This document shows positions 1-7,606 of a stretch of 32,631 bases of DNA, piece by piece. Every line of letters begins with the position of its first letter. Within the stretch, counting starts at the first letter, position 1. The position numbers and the translations under genes are program-made. The stretch is taken from NCBI GenBank assembly GCA_937899075.1, contig CALDJX010000309.1, forward strand, positions 1 through 32,631, written 5' to 3'. A model generated the notes under the pieces. It was not told the origin of the DNA, did not search any database, and saw only the letters and a list, made by a program, of their open reading frames with translations. The DNA is from an uncultured Planctomyces sp. (GTDB lineage Bacteria; Planctomycetota; Planctomycetia; Planctomycetales; Planctomycetaceae).

Positions 1-785
1 CACAGGCTGCCGTCACCACGCTCGACGATCATGTGCTCATCGACTCGTGTGCCGGAAATGCGGACCTGACCGATGCGTTCGAACGACTTGCCCTGGTCGG
101 TCGATCGATACACGTTGGAACCACGTTCGTCGCCGAGGTCGTGAGTCAGCATCTCGATCGTGTACGGCTCGAGTTCCTCGGCATCGAATTTGACGTTCGG
201 CACGTTGGTGTTGTCTCGCCATAAGCCCACAGGCAACAGCCAGTCGCCGTTCTTCAGGACCGTCGGTTTGTTCAACATGACTCCGTTGGCGATCCGTCGC
301 GGCTGCGACCACTCCGGAGTCTCCGAGTCGGTGTCCGTGGTGACCATCGCCCAAACACCCATCCGCCCATCCTGCACACCGGCGCTTTGAGCCCAGAAGA
401 ACCACAGCCGCCGCTGCGGATCAATCCACAGACTAGGGTCGTAGGTATGCACAAAACGGCGTGCCCGGACCAGTAGCTGCTCGGACCACGTGATGCCGTC
501 GTCGCCGCTCGTGGCGAGCACGACGTAACTCTTCGAACTCTCCACGCCTCGCGGGCTCGGTCCCGCATACCAGGCCGCCCAGAGCCGTCCGTTCGCGGCG
601 CGTTCGATCGCCGGGACGCCCTGCGCGCCGCGAGTGCTCTTCAAGGTGTCCGGATCGAACTCAGCCGTGACGCGCGGCGGCTGCAAGGCAAGGTCGGGCA
701 ACGCCGCCGAATTGTCGTCACCCTCGCTGAATTCGCTCACGACGGCGACGACACAGAAGGCCAGGATGTAAAGCGGTATCTTCAT
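1..785 (-). CDS. Secreted sialidase-like (Asp-box/BNR) protein, partial
   Basis: This reading frame starts at the ATG at 785 and stays open to the left edge, so about 261 N-terminal residues are visible and the C-terminus is missing. The first 23 or so residues (MKIPLYILAFCVVAVVSEFS...) look like a signal peptide. Two Asp-box-like motifs are visible: SGDDGITW near residue 93 and STDQGKSF near residue 228. Segments such as YDPSLWIDPQRRLWFFWAQS and MLNKPTVLKNGDWLLPVGLW resemble the beta-propeller blades of the Sialidase_2/BNR-like family, which is common in planctomycetes. A role in extracytoplasmic glycan degradation is an inference from the family; the substrate cannot be told. It lies 244 bases downstream of hypE on the same strand, separated by a palindrome (847-908), so it is probably a separate unit. 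Confidence 0.8.
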   Translation of the reverse strand, partial: MKIPLYILAFCVVAVVSEFSEGDDNSAALPDLALQPPRVTAEFDPDTLKSTRGAQGVPAIERAANGRLWAAWYAGPSPRGVESSKSYVVLATSGDDGITWSEQLLVRARRFVHTYDPSLWIDPQRRLWFFWAQSAGVQDGRMGVWAMVTTDTDSETPEWSQPRRIANGVMLNKPTVLKNGDWLLPVGLWRDNTNVPNVKFDAEELEPYTIEMLTHDLGDERGSNVYRSTDQGKSFERIGQVRISGTRVDEHMIVERGDGSL

Positions 786-846
786 TGCGTACTCACCTGG
801 TAATCGGTTCGTTCATAATAAGTTCCCGAATTGTTCTGAACCGGGG

Positions 847-908
847 TAACCCGAAGCGTCAACGAGGGACTAACACGGAACGACGTCTCTCGCTGACGCT
901 TCGGTTTA
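847..908. repeat. Imperfect inverted repeat, possible terminator/REP-like element
   Basis: The arms at 847-869 and 886-908 match at 20 of 23 positions when one is reverse-complemented. Their shared core is CCGAAGCGTCA, and the loop is 16 nt. The element lies downstream of hypE and upstream of the sialidase-like gene, so it could end the hydrogenase transcript, although no T-run follows. The mismatches within a long stem fit a mobile or dispersed palindrome as well as a terminator. Confidence 0.6.
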
Positions 909-1088
909 CCTTCGGGAAGTTGTTGCGGACGTCTCCCTGAACGCCTCGGCAATACGGTCGAGTGCCTTCTGGACGATCGCCAGTTCTTCAGGCTCCAGTG
1001 CGCCGTTGAGGACAACTCGCAAGACATCATTAACAGATGCGGGGCAGCATTGCGCCGGATGGTTCGTCGAGTGGTTGTTCGCGACCAA
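906..1088 (-). CDS. Possible small ORF overlapping the 3' end of hypE
   Basis: This 60-codon ORF begins inside the hypE 3' end in another frame and continues 124 bases past it. The part beyond hypE encodes a convincing amphipathic helix (VNDVLRVVLNGALEPEELAI followed by VQKALDRIAEAFRE) with codon use like the neighbouring genes. The first 18 or so residues overlap hypE and look unstructured. The last codons run into the palindrome at 847-908. I do not recognise the family. It may be a real last gene of the operon, with a start uncertain because no good Shine-Dalgarno is visible, or a relic. No function is proposed. Confidence 0.3.
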   Translation of the reverse strand: MVANNHSTNHPAQCCPASVNDVLRVVLNGALEPEELAIVQKALDRIAEAFRETSATTSRR

Positions 1089-2106
1089 GTGACCTCGTCA
1101 CGGTGACCGGGGCAAGTGTCTTAGTGCGGACCTGACCGATCACAGTGGCGCCTTTCGTGAGTGACGAACTGCGTAGCGTCTCGGCAACTTCCTCGCCTTG
1201 ACCCGCGGACGCGGCGATCAACATGGTGCCTTCGTTGGCGATGTGCAGTGGATCAAGCCCCAGTAGCTCCGCAGCACCGCGTACGTCCGGGGTGACTGGA
1301 ATCGTAGCCCCGTCGATCGTCAGCGTGTGGCCGCACGCCGCGGCCCATTCGTGCAGGACCGCTGTGAGTCCGCCCCGGGTTGCATCGCGCATGGCCAGAA
1401 CGGCCGCGCTCGCTCCGTTGAACAGGCCTGCATCCCGTAGAAACTGCACCGGCTCCTTCAGGCAGGCGCAATCGGTCGCGGGCGGTGGTGCCAGGCCGAG
1501 TTGCTCGCGAGCGGCCAGGATCGCGATTCCGTGGCGGCCCACTGGCCCGCTTATGATCAACTCGTCTCCGGGTTTCAGAACACCAGGACCGGCCGGTGCC
1601 GGGACGATGACGCGGCCAATGCCACTGGTGTTCACGAACAGGCCATCGGCGGTTCCACGCGGGACGACTTTGGTATCGCCCGCCACAATGGACACACCTG
1701 CCTCAGTTGCTGCTGCGGCAACACTGTCGAGCACTCGTTCCAGCACGGCGATCGGCAGTCCCTCTTCGATGATCAGCGAAAGACTGAGCCACAGTGGATC
1801 GGCACCGGCGACGACCAGGTCATTCACCGTTCCGAAGACAGCCAGACGCCCGATATCACCGCCTGGAAAAAACAGCGGCGAGACCACAAAACTGTCTGTG
1901 GTGAAAGCAAGCGGGCCATCAACCGGCGGGAGCAATGCCGCATCGCCGGGACTGTCGGCGTCGGAGTTTCTTCCAAAGCGAGGCAGGATGCGATCTTCAA
2001 TCAGCCGTCGCATCAGTCGCCCACCCTCACCATGAGCCAGTGAGATACGCTCGGCATCGCCGGAGATCGGGATCGGGCAGCAGACTTGCCACGCTGGCTG
2101 CGACAT
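1030..2106 (-). CDS. hypE: HypE, carbamoyl dehydratase for [NiFe]-hydrogenase cyanide ligand synthesis
   Basis: HypE belongs to the PurM/AIRS-like ATPase family. It takes a carbamoyl group from HypF onto its C-terminal cysteine and dehydrates it to a thiocyanate, which is passed to the HypC-HypD complex as the CN ligand of the active-site iron. The 358-residue length is close to the family norm. The N-terminal LAHGEGGRLM motif, GDAALLP and the terminal PRIC tetrapeptide with acceptor Cys358 are all present. The start at 2106 is preceded by a strong AAGGAAAAGGAAAC ribosome-binding region. Unlike the other operon genes, it is separated from its upstream neighbour hypD, by 143 bases containing a perfect palindrome, so its expression may be partly uncoupled. 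The short ORF at 906-1088 overlaps its end. Confidence 0.95.
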   Translation of the reverse strand: MSQPAWQVCCPIPISGDAERISLAHGEGGRLMRRLIEDRILPRFGRNSDADSPGDAALLPPVDGPLAFTTDSFVVSPLFFPGGDIGRLAVFGTVNDLVVAGADPLWLSLSLIIEEGLPIAVLERVLDSVAAAATEAGVSIVAGDTKVVPRGTADGLFVNTSGIGRVIVPAPAGPGVLKPGDELIISGPVGRHGIAILAAREQLGLAPPPATDCACLKEPVQFLRDAGLFNGASAAVLAMRDATRGGLTAVLHEWAAACGHTLTIDGATIPVTPDVRGAAELLGLDPLHIANEGTMLIAASAGQGEEVAETLRSSSLTKGATVIGQVRTKTLAPVTVTRSLGREQPLDEPSGAMLPRIC

Positions 2107-2166
2107 GTTTCCTTTTCCTTACTTTCCCGGCTCGGCCCATATCGCCAACCCGGAGTGACAACCTTC

Positions 2167-2229
2167 ATTAGCCGCAGGGCGTTAGCCCCGGTTCAGTGCA
2201 GCAACCGGGGCTAACGCCCTGCGGCTAAT
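2167..2229. repeat. Perfect 27-bp palindrome between hypD and hypE
   Basis: The arms at 2167-2193 and 2203-2229 are exact reverse complements over 27 bases, with a 9-nt loop at 2194-2202. The arm begins ATTAGCCGCAGGGCGTTAG. No T-run follows on either strand, so a simple intrinsic terminator is unlikely. The perfect stem suggests a recently inserted or actively copied REP-like element. In the transcript it would form a very stable hairpin between hypD and hypE, which could stabilise the upstream mRNA or attenuate hypE. Confidence 0.85.
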
Positions 2230-2249
2230 CAGTTCGGTCTTTGCGGACG

Positions 2250-3356
2250 TCAGGACATTCCGACAGCGGGCTGATACTTGTAATACGCCGCACACGCTCC
2301 CTCGCTGGAAACCATCGGAGCCCCCAGTGGCGAATCCGGAGTGCAGCGAGTTCCAAACGCTTCACACTCGGTCGGTTTGATCAGTCCGCTGAGCACTTCA
2401 CCGCTGCGGCAGTCGTTGCTGATGTCGCAACTGGAGCAAGTACCAGAGCTGGTCGCGAATCGGCGAGTGGCATCGAACTGCTCGAACTCAGAACGTAACC
2501 GATAGCCGCCAGAGTTGATGACTCCCATTCCTCGCCAGGGAGTGTCAACGATTTCGTAAACCCGATCGACGACATCCTGTGCTGCCTCATTGCCGACCGT
2601 TTGAACGCAGCGGCTGTATCGATTGGAAACCTCCGCCTGCCCGGATTCGAGCTGGCTGACACAGTCGAGGATTCCGTCGAGCAGATCGACCGGCTCGAAG
2701 CCTGTAACGACGACCGGCGTACGATGTCGCTGCACGAAGTCCTCGTATTCCGTGAAACCGGTCACCGTGCAGACGTGCCCAGCTGCCAGAAATCCTTCAA
2801 CTCGACAATTCGGAGCCTGCATCAATGCTTCCATCGCCGGCAGCACGCGCACGTGCGACACCAGCAGGCTGAAGTTTTCCAGTCCCTGTTGTGCCGCCTG
2901 CAGGACAGCCAGTGCGGTTGTCGGAGCCGTTGTTTCGAAGCCAACTGCGAAGAACACGACCTGCTGGTTCGGCGAATTCTTCGCCAGTTCGACGGCATCC
3001 AGTGGCGAATACACAACTTTCACATGGCCACCGCCTCCGCGAACATCGAGCAGGCTGCGGCTGGTACCTGGCACACGCAGCATGTCGCCGAAGCTGGCGA
3101 GGATGACGTTCGGTCGCGATGCCAGTTCCTGTGCCAGGTCGATGGCATCAGCCGGCGTGACACAGACCGGACAACCTGGCCCGTGGATCAGCTCGACCAC
3201 TCCCTGCAGCTCGGCCTCGATGCCGTGTCGTAACAGCGAGTGAGTCTGGCCGCCGCAGACTTCCATGATCACACGCGGCCTGGTCACTGTCCCGCGAATC
3301 TTGCCGACCAGACGTCGGGCCAGGACCGGGTCGCGGAACTCGTCGAGGTATTTCAT
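2250..3356 (-). CDS. hypD: HypD, Fe-S scaffold for Fe(CN)2CO assembly
   Basis: HypD and HypC form the scaffold on which the Fe(CN)2CO unit of [NiFe]-hydrogenase is built. HypD carries a [4Fe-4S] cluster and redox-active cysteines. The 368 residues include the hallmark CGGQTHS (Cys34) and GPGCPVC (Cys62, Cys65) motifs, the GFETTAPT segment, and a cysteine-rich C-terminal third (CSSCDISNDC, then TECEAFGTRC) that binds the cluster. The start codon overlaps the hypC stop in an ATGA arrangement at 3353-3356, which points to translational coupling. It is followed by the palindrome at 2167-2229 before hypE. Confidence 0.96.
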   Translation of the reverse strand: MKYLDEFRDPVLARRLVGKIRGTVTRPRVIMEVCGGQTHSLLRHGIEAELQGVVELIHGPGCPVCVTPADAIDLAQELASRPNVILASFGDMLRVPGTSRSLLDVRGGGGHVKVVYSPLDAVELAKNSPNQQVVFFAVGFETTAPTTALAVLQAAQQGLENFSLLVSHVRVLPAMEALMQAPNCRVEGFLAAGHVCTVTGFTEYEDFVQRHRTPVVVTGFEPVDLLDGILDCVSQLESGQAEVSNRYSRCVQTVGNEAAQDVVDRVYEIVDTPWRGMGVINSGGYRLRSEFEQFDATRRFATSSGTCSSCDISNDCRSGEVLSGLIKPTECEAFGTRCTPDSPLGAPMVSSEGACAAYYKYQPAVGMS

Positions 3357-3622
3357 GTGGTCTCCTCGGCCGAGGCTTCCCTGAGTGACGCATCCAGTTC
3401 ACCCAGCCGCGCGAAATCTTCGAGCGTCTGGCGAGCCTCGTCTTCATTGAGACGATTGATGGCAACGCCGGCGTGAACAATCACGTATTCGCCTTCCTCG
3501 GCATCCGGAACACAGGCCATGTGGCAGACTCGCCGCACACCCTCGAACTCAACTTCCGCCTGAGCGAACGTCGCGTCGCGATTCAGCCAGCGGACCACGC
3601 GACCGGGAACTGCCAGACACAT
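3353..3622 (-). CDS. hypC: HypC/HybG-family hydrogenase maturation chaperone
   Basis: This small 89-residue chaperone shuttles the Fe(CN)2CO moiety from HypD to the hydrogenase large-subunit precursor. It begins MCLAVPGRVV; Cys2, exposed after removal of the initiator Met, is the essential ligand in this family. The C-terminus is a charged helix (NEDEARQTLEDFARLGELDA). It starts 2 bases from the hypF stop and overlaps hypD by four bases, in the common hypF-hypC-hypD order. Only one HypC copy is present in the window, consistent with a single dedicated client hydrogenase. Confidence 0.95.
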   Translation of the reverse strand: MCLAVPGRVVRWLNRDATFAQAEVEFEGVRRVCHMACVPDAEEGEYVIVHAGVAINRLNEDEARQTLEDFARLGELDASLREASAEETT

Positions 3623-3623
3623 T

Positions 3624-5984
3624 TCAGATCTCCCTCTGTTGCTGGTTCAGTCTCGCCAGTGCAATCCCAAGCTGGCCTGCGGCGAGCCCGCCGTCGTTGG
3701 GTGGAATCGTCGAATGGCATGCGACTTCGAAGTCCGAAGAAGCCAGTTCATCGAGCACCCACTCCGTGAGCAGCCCGTTTTGAAACACACCACCCGACAA
3801 AACGACAGGCAGTTGAAACTGTTGACACACACTGGCGATGCCACGCGCCAGTCCGCGATGAAACTTCGCCGCGATCTCAGATGCTGCGCAGCCATGCTGG
3901 ACGTCGCTCACAATCTGCCGGATCACGGGCCGCCAGTCGAGCTGCCATGTGGCAGCACACTTTGCGTCGCGACCAGACTCAGCATGAACAGCAGGGACTC
4001 CAGAGCACCCGTCATCGAGTCTGTTGGTCAAGAAGTCATATCCGTCGGTCACGATTGGATCTGCCGCGGACTCAAGCAGCATGGCCGGCTGACCATCAAA
4101 GTCGCTGCCCGCGATGCCGAGGATGAGTGCTGCCACTCCGTCGAACAGTCGCCCTGCGCTTGTTGTTTCCACTGCGAGTCCGCTCCGAGCGAGTCCCTCA
4201 ATAGCACGCACGTCTGCCGTTCGTGACCACGTTCTGGCGAATGTGCCGACGGCATCCTGTCCGACAGCGTCGAGCAGCAGAGCAACGGCCACTCGCCACG
4301 GTTCGTGAATCGCCGATTCACCGCCGAGCAAATGGAACGGCCGCAGGTGCCCGACTCGCTTGAATCCGTGCATTGTGCTCCGCAGGAACTCACCGCCCCA
4401 CACTGTGCCGTCGGTTCCATCCCCCGTTCCGTCGAACGCAACTCCCAGCACTTGGCGGTCGAGCCAGTTGTTCTCGACCATCGCCGACACGACGTGCGCG
4501 TGGTGGTGTTGCACGGGTAACCTGGCCGTGATCGATGACTCTGCCCATTGGGTCGAGAAATAGTCGGGGTGACAGTCGTGCGCGACGAATTGTGGTTCGC
4601 AGCGATAGAGCGTCTGAAAGGACTCGACGTGGTCGACAAAAAGTTTGCGCGTTGCAAGCGAATCCAGATCACCAATATGCGGGCCAAGGACTGCCTGATG
4701 TCCGTTGAATAATGCCAGAGCATTCTTCTGATGCCCGCCCACCGCCAGCACCGGCGGTAACTCTCTGCCATTCCACGCACACTGTCGGGCGAAGCGATCA
4801 AGTGCGGAAAGGGACAGTGGAGCCAGACCGCGCGCGTTCCGGATTGTGACGGGACGATCGGCGATGACTCTCACCACGCTGTCGTCAACCGGCCGAATGA
4901 TGTCCCGATCATGATGCAGCCACGCATCGGCGATACCCGCGAGATCGCGTTCGGCATCCGCACGAGTTGTCGCCAGCGGATCGCCGTCCACGTTGCCACT
5001 CGTCACAACGAGCGGCCGTTGTGTGTGTTCGAGAAGCATCCAGTGCAGCGGTGTCGTGGGTAGAAACACTCCCAACTGGTTGAGCCCCGGATGGATCTCC
5101 GAGTGGCATAGAGTCCCGCCCGCTGTTCTTGCACGAGCCAGCACGATCGGCCGTTCCGGTCCACAAAGCACTGCTCGTTCCCGGTCGGACAATTCGACCA
5201 GTGCCTCGGCATCCGACAGTGACTTGACCATGACAGCCAGTGGCCGGGCTAACCGGCGCTTGCGGTTGCGAAGTCGAAGAATGGCTGCCGAGTTCGTCGC
5301 GTCCACGATGAGCTCATACCCGCCCAGTCCTTTCATGGCGAGAATCTGTCCATTCAGAATTTCCCGGGCAGCCGACTCGAATGCGGAACTGTCATTGTCA
5401 TTAACGCACTTTGGGCCGCAGGCCGGACAGGCATTGGTCTGCGAGTGGAAGCGTCGATCGAACGGGCTGGCATACTCGCCGTCGCAATCAGCACACATTT
5501 CAAAACGCGACATCGAGGTTCGGCAACGGTCGAACGGCATGTCCTCGATGATGGAATATCTCGGTCCGCAGTCCGTGCAGCTTGTGAATTCATAGCCAGC
5601 GCGACGGTCTCCGTCTGTCGAGACCTCGGCGAAACATGCTTCGCAGGTTGCGAGATCGACAGGCACTCGCGCGGTCAGTGAGCCACCCAGGATCGACGAC
5701 ACAATCTGAAATCCGGAGAGGCCCGATGGTTCGCAGGACCGTTTGTCGGCGATCGTCACGTGAGCGGGCGCGGGCAATTCATCAGGCAGGCGACTTTGAA
5801 ATGCTTCGATGCTCTCTGGCAACCCTTCAAGCCGGACCACGACACCTGACGCCGAGTTGGCCACGCTGCCGGACAGGCGCAGTTCACTGGCGAGTCTGGC
5901 AACGGTCGGACGTAATCCGACTCCCTGTACCCGACCATGCAGGGTGATTTCGCACGCCATAATTGATTGCTCGGTGACAGTCAT
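3624..5984 (-). CDS. hypF: HypF, carbamoyltransferase for cyanide ligand synthesis
   Basis: HypF uses carbamoyl phosphate and ATP to make carbamoyl-adenylate and transfers the carbamoyl group to HypE. All family modules are present in 786 residues. An acylphosphatase-like domain (GRVQGVGLRP, about 17-26) comes first. It is followed by two zinc-finger motifs with Cys114/117/136/139 and Cys164/167/186/189, then a YrdC-like nucleotide-binding domain (about 200-385). Last comes a Kae1-like carbamoyltransferase domain with the HHHAH metal motif at about 493-497 and an SGGVFQN motif near the C-terminus. The start at 5984 overlaps the hypB stop as ATGA. A second in-frame ATG eight codons in is less likely because it would break that coupling. 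The protein looks full length and intact. Confidence 0.96.
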   Translation of the reverse strand: MTVTEQSIMACEITLHGRVQGVGLRPTVARLASELRLSGSVANSASGVVVRLEGLPESIEAFQSRLPDELPAPAHVTIADKRSCEPSGLSGFQIVSSILGGSLTARVPVDLATCEACFAEVSTDGDRRAGYEFTSCTDCGPRYSIIEDMPFDRCRTSMSRFEMCADCDGEYASPFDRRFHSQTNACPACGPKCVNDNDSSAFESAAREILNGQILAMKGLGGYELIVDATNSAAILRLRNRKRRLARPLAVMVKSLSDAEALVELSDRERAVLCGPERPIVLARARTAGGTLCHSEIHPGLNQLGVFLPTTPLHWMLLEHTQRPLVVTSGNVDGDPLATTRADAERDLAGIADAWLHHDRDIIRPVDDSVVRVIADRPVTIRNARGLAPLSLSALDRFARQCAWNGRELPPVLAVGGHQKNALALFNGHQAVLGPHIGDLDSLATRKLFVDHVESFQTLYRCEPQFVAHDCHPDYFSTQWAESSITARLPVQHHHAHVVSAMVENNWLDRQVLGVAFDGTGDGTDGTVWGGEFLRSTMHGFKRVGHLRPFHLLGGESAIHEPWRVAVALLLDAVGQDAVGTFARTWSRTADVRAIEGLARSGLAVETTSAGRLFDGVAALILGIAGSDFDGQPAMLLESAADPIVTDGYDFLTNRLDDGCSGVPAVHAESGRDAKCAATWQLDWRPVIRQIVSDVQHGCAASEIAAKFHRGLARGIASVCQQFQLPVVLSGGVFQNGLLTEWVLDELASSDFEVACHSTIPPNDGGLAAGQLGIALARLNQQQREI

Positions 5985-6676
5985 TGGGAAGCCGTTTCCT
6001 CGACTGCGTTTGCAGCGACTAATGTCTGACGCCGCTCATCGAGATACTCGCACCAGTCGGCGACGCCCTCGCCAGTCAGCGAGCAGACGGTGAAGATTCG
6101 CAAGTCAGGTTGAATCAGCCGGGCGTCGGCGATCGCGGCTTCCACTGAGAACGGTACGTGCGGGAGGAGATCCATCTTGCTGACGACCACGACGTCGCTT
6201 GTGCGGAACATCTTCGGGTATTTGGCTGGTTTGTCGTCGCCTTCAGTGACACTCAACAGAACGACGCGGACGTGCTCGGCCAGATCGTGTGACGCCGGGC
6301 AAACAAGATTGCCAACATTCTCGATGAACAGAAACTCGAAGTCGTTCGTGCCAAGCTTTTCCAATCCGCGCTGCACGAGCGGAATCTCGAGATGACACGC
6401 ACCGCCGGTCGTAAGTTGTTCGACGGGACAGAACGGAGCCAGGCGTTGCGCGTCGCGGTCGGTCGCGAGGTCGCCGACGAGCACGGCCATACGGCGGCTC
6501 CCGCCCCAATGTTTCGCGGTGGCTTCGAGGAGACTCGTCTTACCGGCTCCCGGAGACGAGACCACGTTGATGACCAGCGTACCCCGGCGGGCAAAGTCCT
6601 GTCGCATCTCGGCAGCCTGCCGTTTCAGTTCGGCTTTGACGTCGCGATTGACGGGGATGGTTGTGGTTGTGTTCAT
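5981..6676 (-). CDS. hypB: HypB, Ni-insertion GTPase
   Basis: HypB is a SIMIBI-class GTPase that delivers nickel to HypA and the hydrogenase large subunit. The chosen start at 6676 overlaps the hypA stop as ATGA and gives 231 residues. The longer open frame upstream lies inside hypA and reads as a shadow. A P-loop SPGAGKTS (about 41-48), the G-domain metal site GACHLE (Cys94, His95), ENVGNLVCPA (Cys126) and a SKMD guanine-recognition motif (in place of NKxD) are visible. There is no N-terminal CxxCGC high-affinity Ni site and no histidine-rich stretch. This copy therefore probably lacks Ni-storage capacity and depends on the G-domain site and HypA. Confidence 0.95.
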   Translation of the reverse strand: MNTTTTIPVNRDVKAELKRQAAEMRQDFARRGTLVINVVSSPGAGKTSLLEATAKHWGGSRRMAVLVGDLATDRDAQRLAPFCPVEQLTTGGACHLEIPLVQRGLEKLGTNDFEFLFIENVGNLVCPASHDLAEHVRVVLLSVTEGDDKPAKYPKMFRTSDVVVVSKMDLLPHVPFSVEAAIADARLIQPDLRIFTVCSLTGEGVADWCEYLDERRQTLVAANAVEETASQ

Positions 6677-7050
6677 GGTGTGGCCTGTGTGGGAATGGTT
6701 TTCTCTTTGGTCTGGATATCGACGTCCAGGAGGCGGAATTCGTCGCCGCCAGTAACCTGAACGCGGGGCGAGTCGCAGGCTGTGCACCGAAAGCGGAAAC
6801 GCTCGATGTCGAATTCGTCGCCACAATCACGGCAGACGGCGGACAGCGGGACATCTTCAATCTGTAGCGTGGCGCCGCAGCAGAGAGAGTCGTTGACCTG
6901 CCGCTTGAAGGCGATTTCGACGAGCAGGCGTTCGACGCCGGACAGTGGACCCATCTCAACGCGAATCGTTTCCACAGCCTGACCGTCGTGGGCGATCAGC
7001 AGATCGCTGACCTGTCGCAACAGTGATCGGACGAGCGACGCTTCATGCAT
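6673..7050 (-). CDS. hypA: HypA, Ni metallochaperone
   Basis: HypA binds nickel through its N-terminal MHE motif and docks with HypB to load Ni into the hydrogenase large subunit. The 125 residues start MHEASLV, with His2 as the Ni ligand. They carry a structural zinc site with Cys73/Cys76 (CRDC) and Cys89/Cys92 (CTAC). The C-terminus extends about 10 residues beyond the usual end. The gene overlaps the maturation-protease gene by eight bases upstream and hypB by four bases downstream, so the three are probably co-translated. Confidence 0.95.
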   Translation of the reverse strand: MHEASLVRSLLRQVSDLLIAHDGQAVETIRVEMGPLSGVERLLVEIAFKRQVNDSLCCGATLQIEDVPLSAVCRDCGDEFDIERFRFRCTACDSPRVQVTGGDEFRLLDVDIQTKEKTIPTQATP

Positions 7051-7606
7051 TGCGGACGTCCTCCCCGCGCAGTGCCGGTTCCCGCCGGCCGTTGTTCGCT
7101 TCGGCTTCGTTCATTCGACCGGTAGGAACCGGCCCTGCGTCGGCTACCTCGGCGGCGATGCGCTGCACGATGGCGAGTTGTGCGGCGGCCAGATTTGGCG
7201 ATAGCTCGGCGAACGCGTCGAAGCATTCAGCGGCGACTCCGAAGACGATGACCGTCGGCGGCAGCGTGCCGAGTCGCTCGGCGAGTTGCATTACCTGAGG
7301 CAGTCCGAAGGCGTGACTGCTGGCGGATCGCAGTGTCGCGATCTCCTGCGTTGGCCATTCCCAGCGATGCAGACCGTGGTCGTTGGATGTTGTGCCTGGG
7401 GCTGACGCACAGGCATCGCAGACGATCAGGCGGTCGATGCCTTCCAGCCAGTCCAGCAGGTCGCTGGGTGTGGCTGCTTCGCGGATGTCGATGTCCGTCG
7501 AAGCGACTTTCCGCAGCGCGTCCGCGACCAGCCAGCCGATGCGGTCATCGCCGTGCGGGCTGCCGATGCCGGCGAACAATGTGCGGGGCTGAGGTTGACT
7601 GCTCAT
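7043..7606 (-). CDS. [NiFe]-hydrogenase maturation endopeptidase (HycI/HyaD family)
   Basis: This nickel-checking peptidase removes the C-terminal peptide of the large subunit once the metal site is complete. The start at 7606 forms an ATGA overlap with the large-subunit stop and gives 187 residues; a longer open frame upstream lies within hydA. Family features are GIGSPHGDD (about 13-21, Asp20/21), VCDAC (Asp64) and SSHAFGLP (His98), matching the three metal-contact positions of the M52 peptidases. The enzyme is longer than is usual for the family. The last 30 or so residues (from about PVPTGRMNEAEAN) are encoded by an imperfect palindrome at 7070-7137 and look like a late addition rather than part of the fold. 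Confidence 0.92.
   Translation of the reverse strand: MSSQPQPRTLFAGIGSPHGDDRIGWLVADALRKVASTDIDIREAATPSDLLDWLEGIDRLIVCDACASAPGTTSNDHGLHRWEWPTQEIATLRSASSHAFGLPQVMQLAERLGTLPPTVIVFGVAAECFDAFAELSPNLAAAQLAIVQRIAAEVADAGPVPTGRMNEAEANNGRREPALRGEDVRNA
7070..7137. repeat. Imperfect palindrome inside the protease gene 3' end
   Basis: The arms at 7070-7090 and 7117-7137 match at 17 of 21 positions as reverse complements, with shared core GCCGGTTCC and a 26-nt loop. The repeat lies entirely within the coding region of the maturation peptidase, just before hypA, and encodes its atypical C-terminal tail. This fits insertion of a REP-like palindrome that kept the frame open. Confidence 0.65.

Noticed and set aside
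1223-2035. Long plus-strand reading frame opposite hypE
   Set aside because: It is antisense to a clear hypE and is rich in Ser, Arg and Pro, as expected for the mirror of a GC-rich gene; no family resemblance.
6677-6826. N-terminal extension of HypB
   Set aside because: It lies within hypA, is arginine-rich, and the ATG at 6676 gives an ATGA overlap and a normal HypB start.
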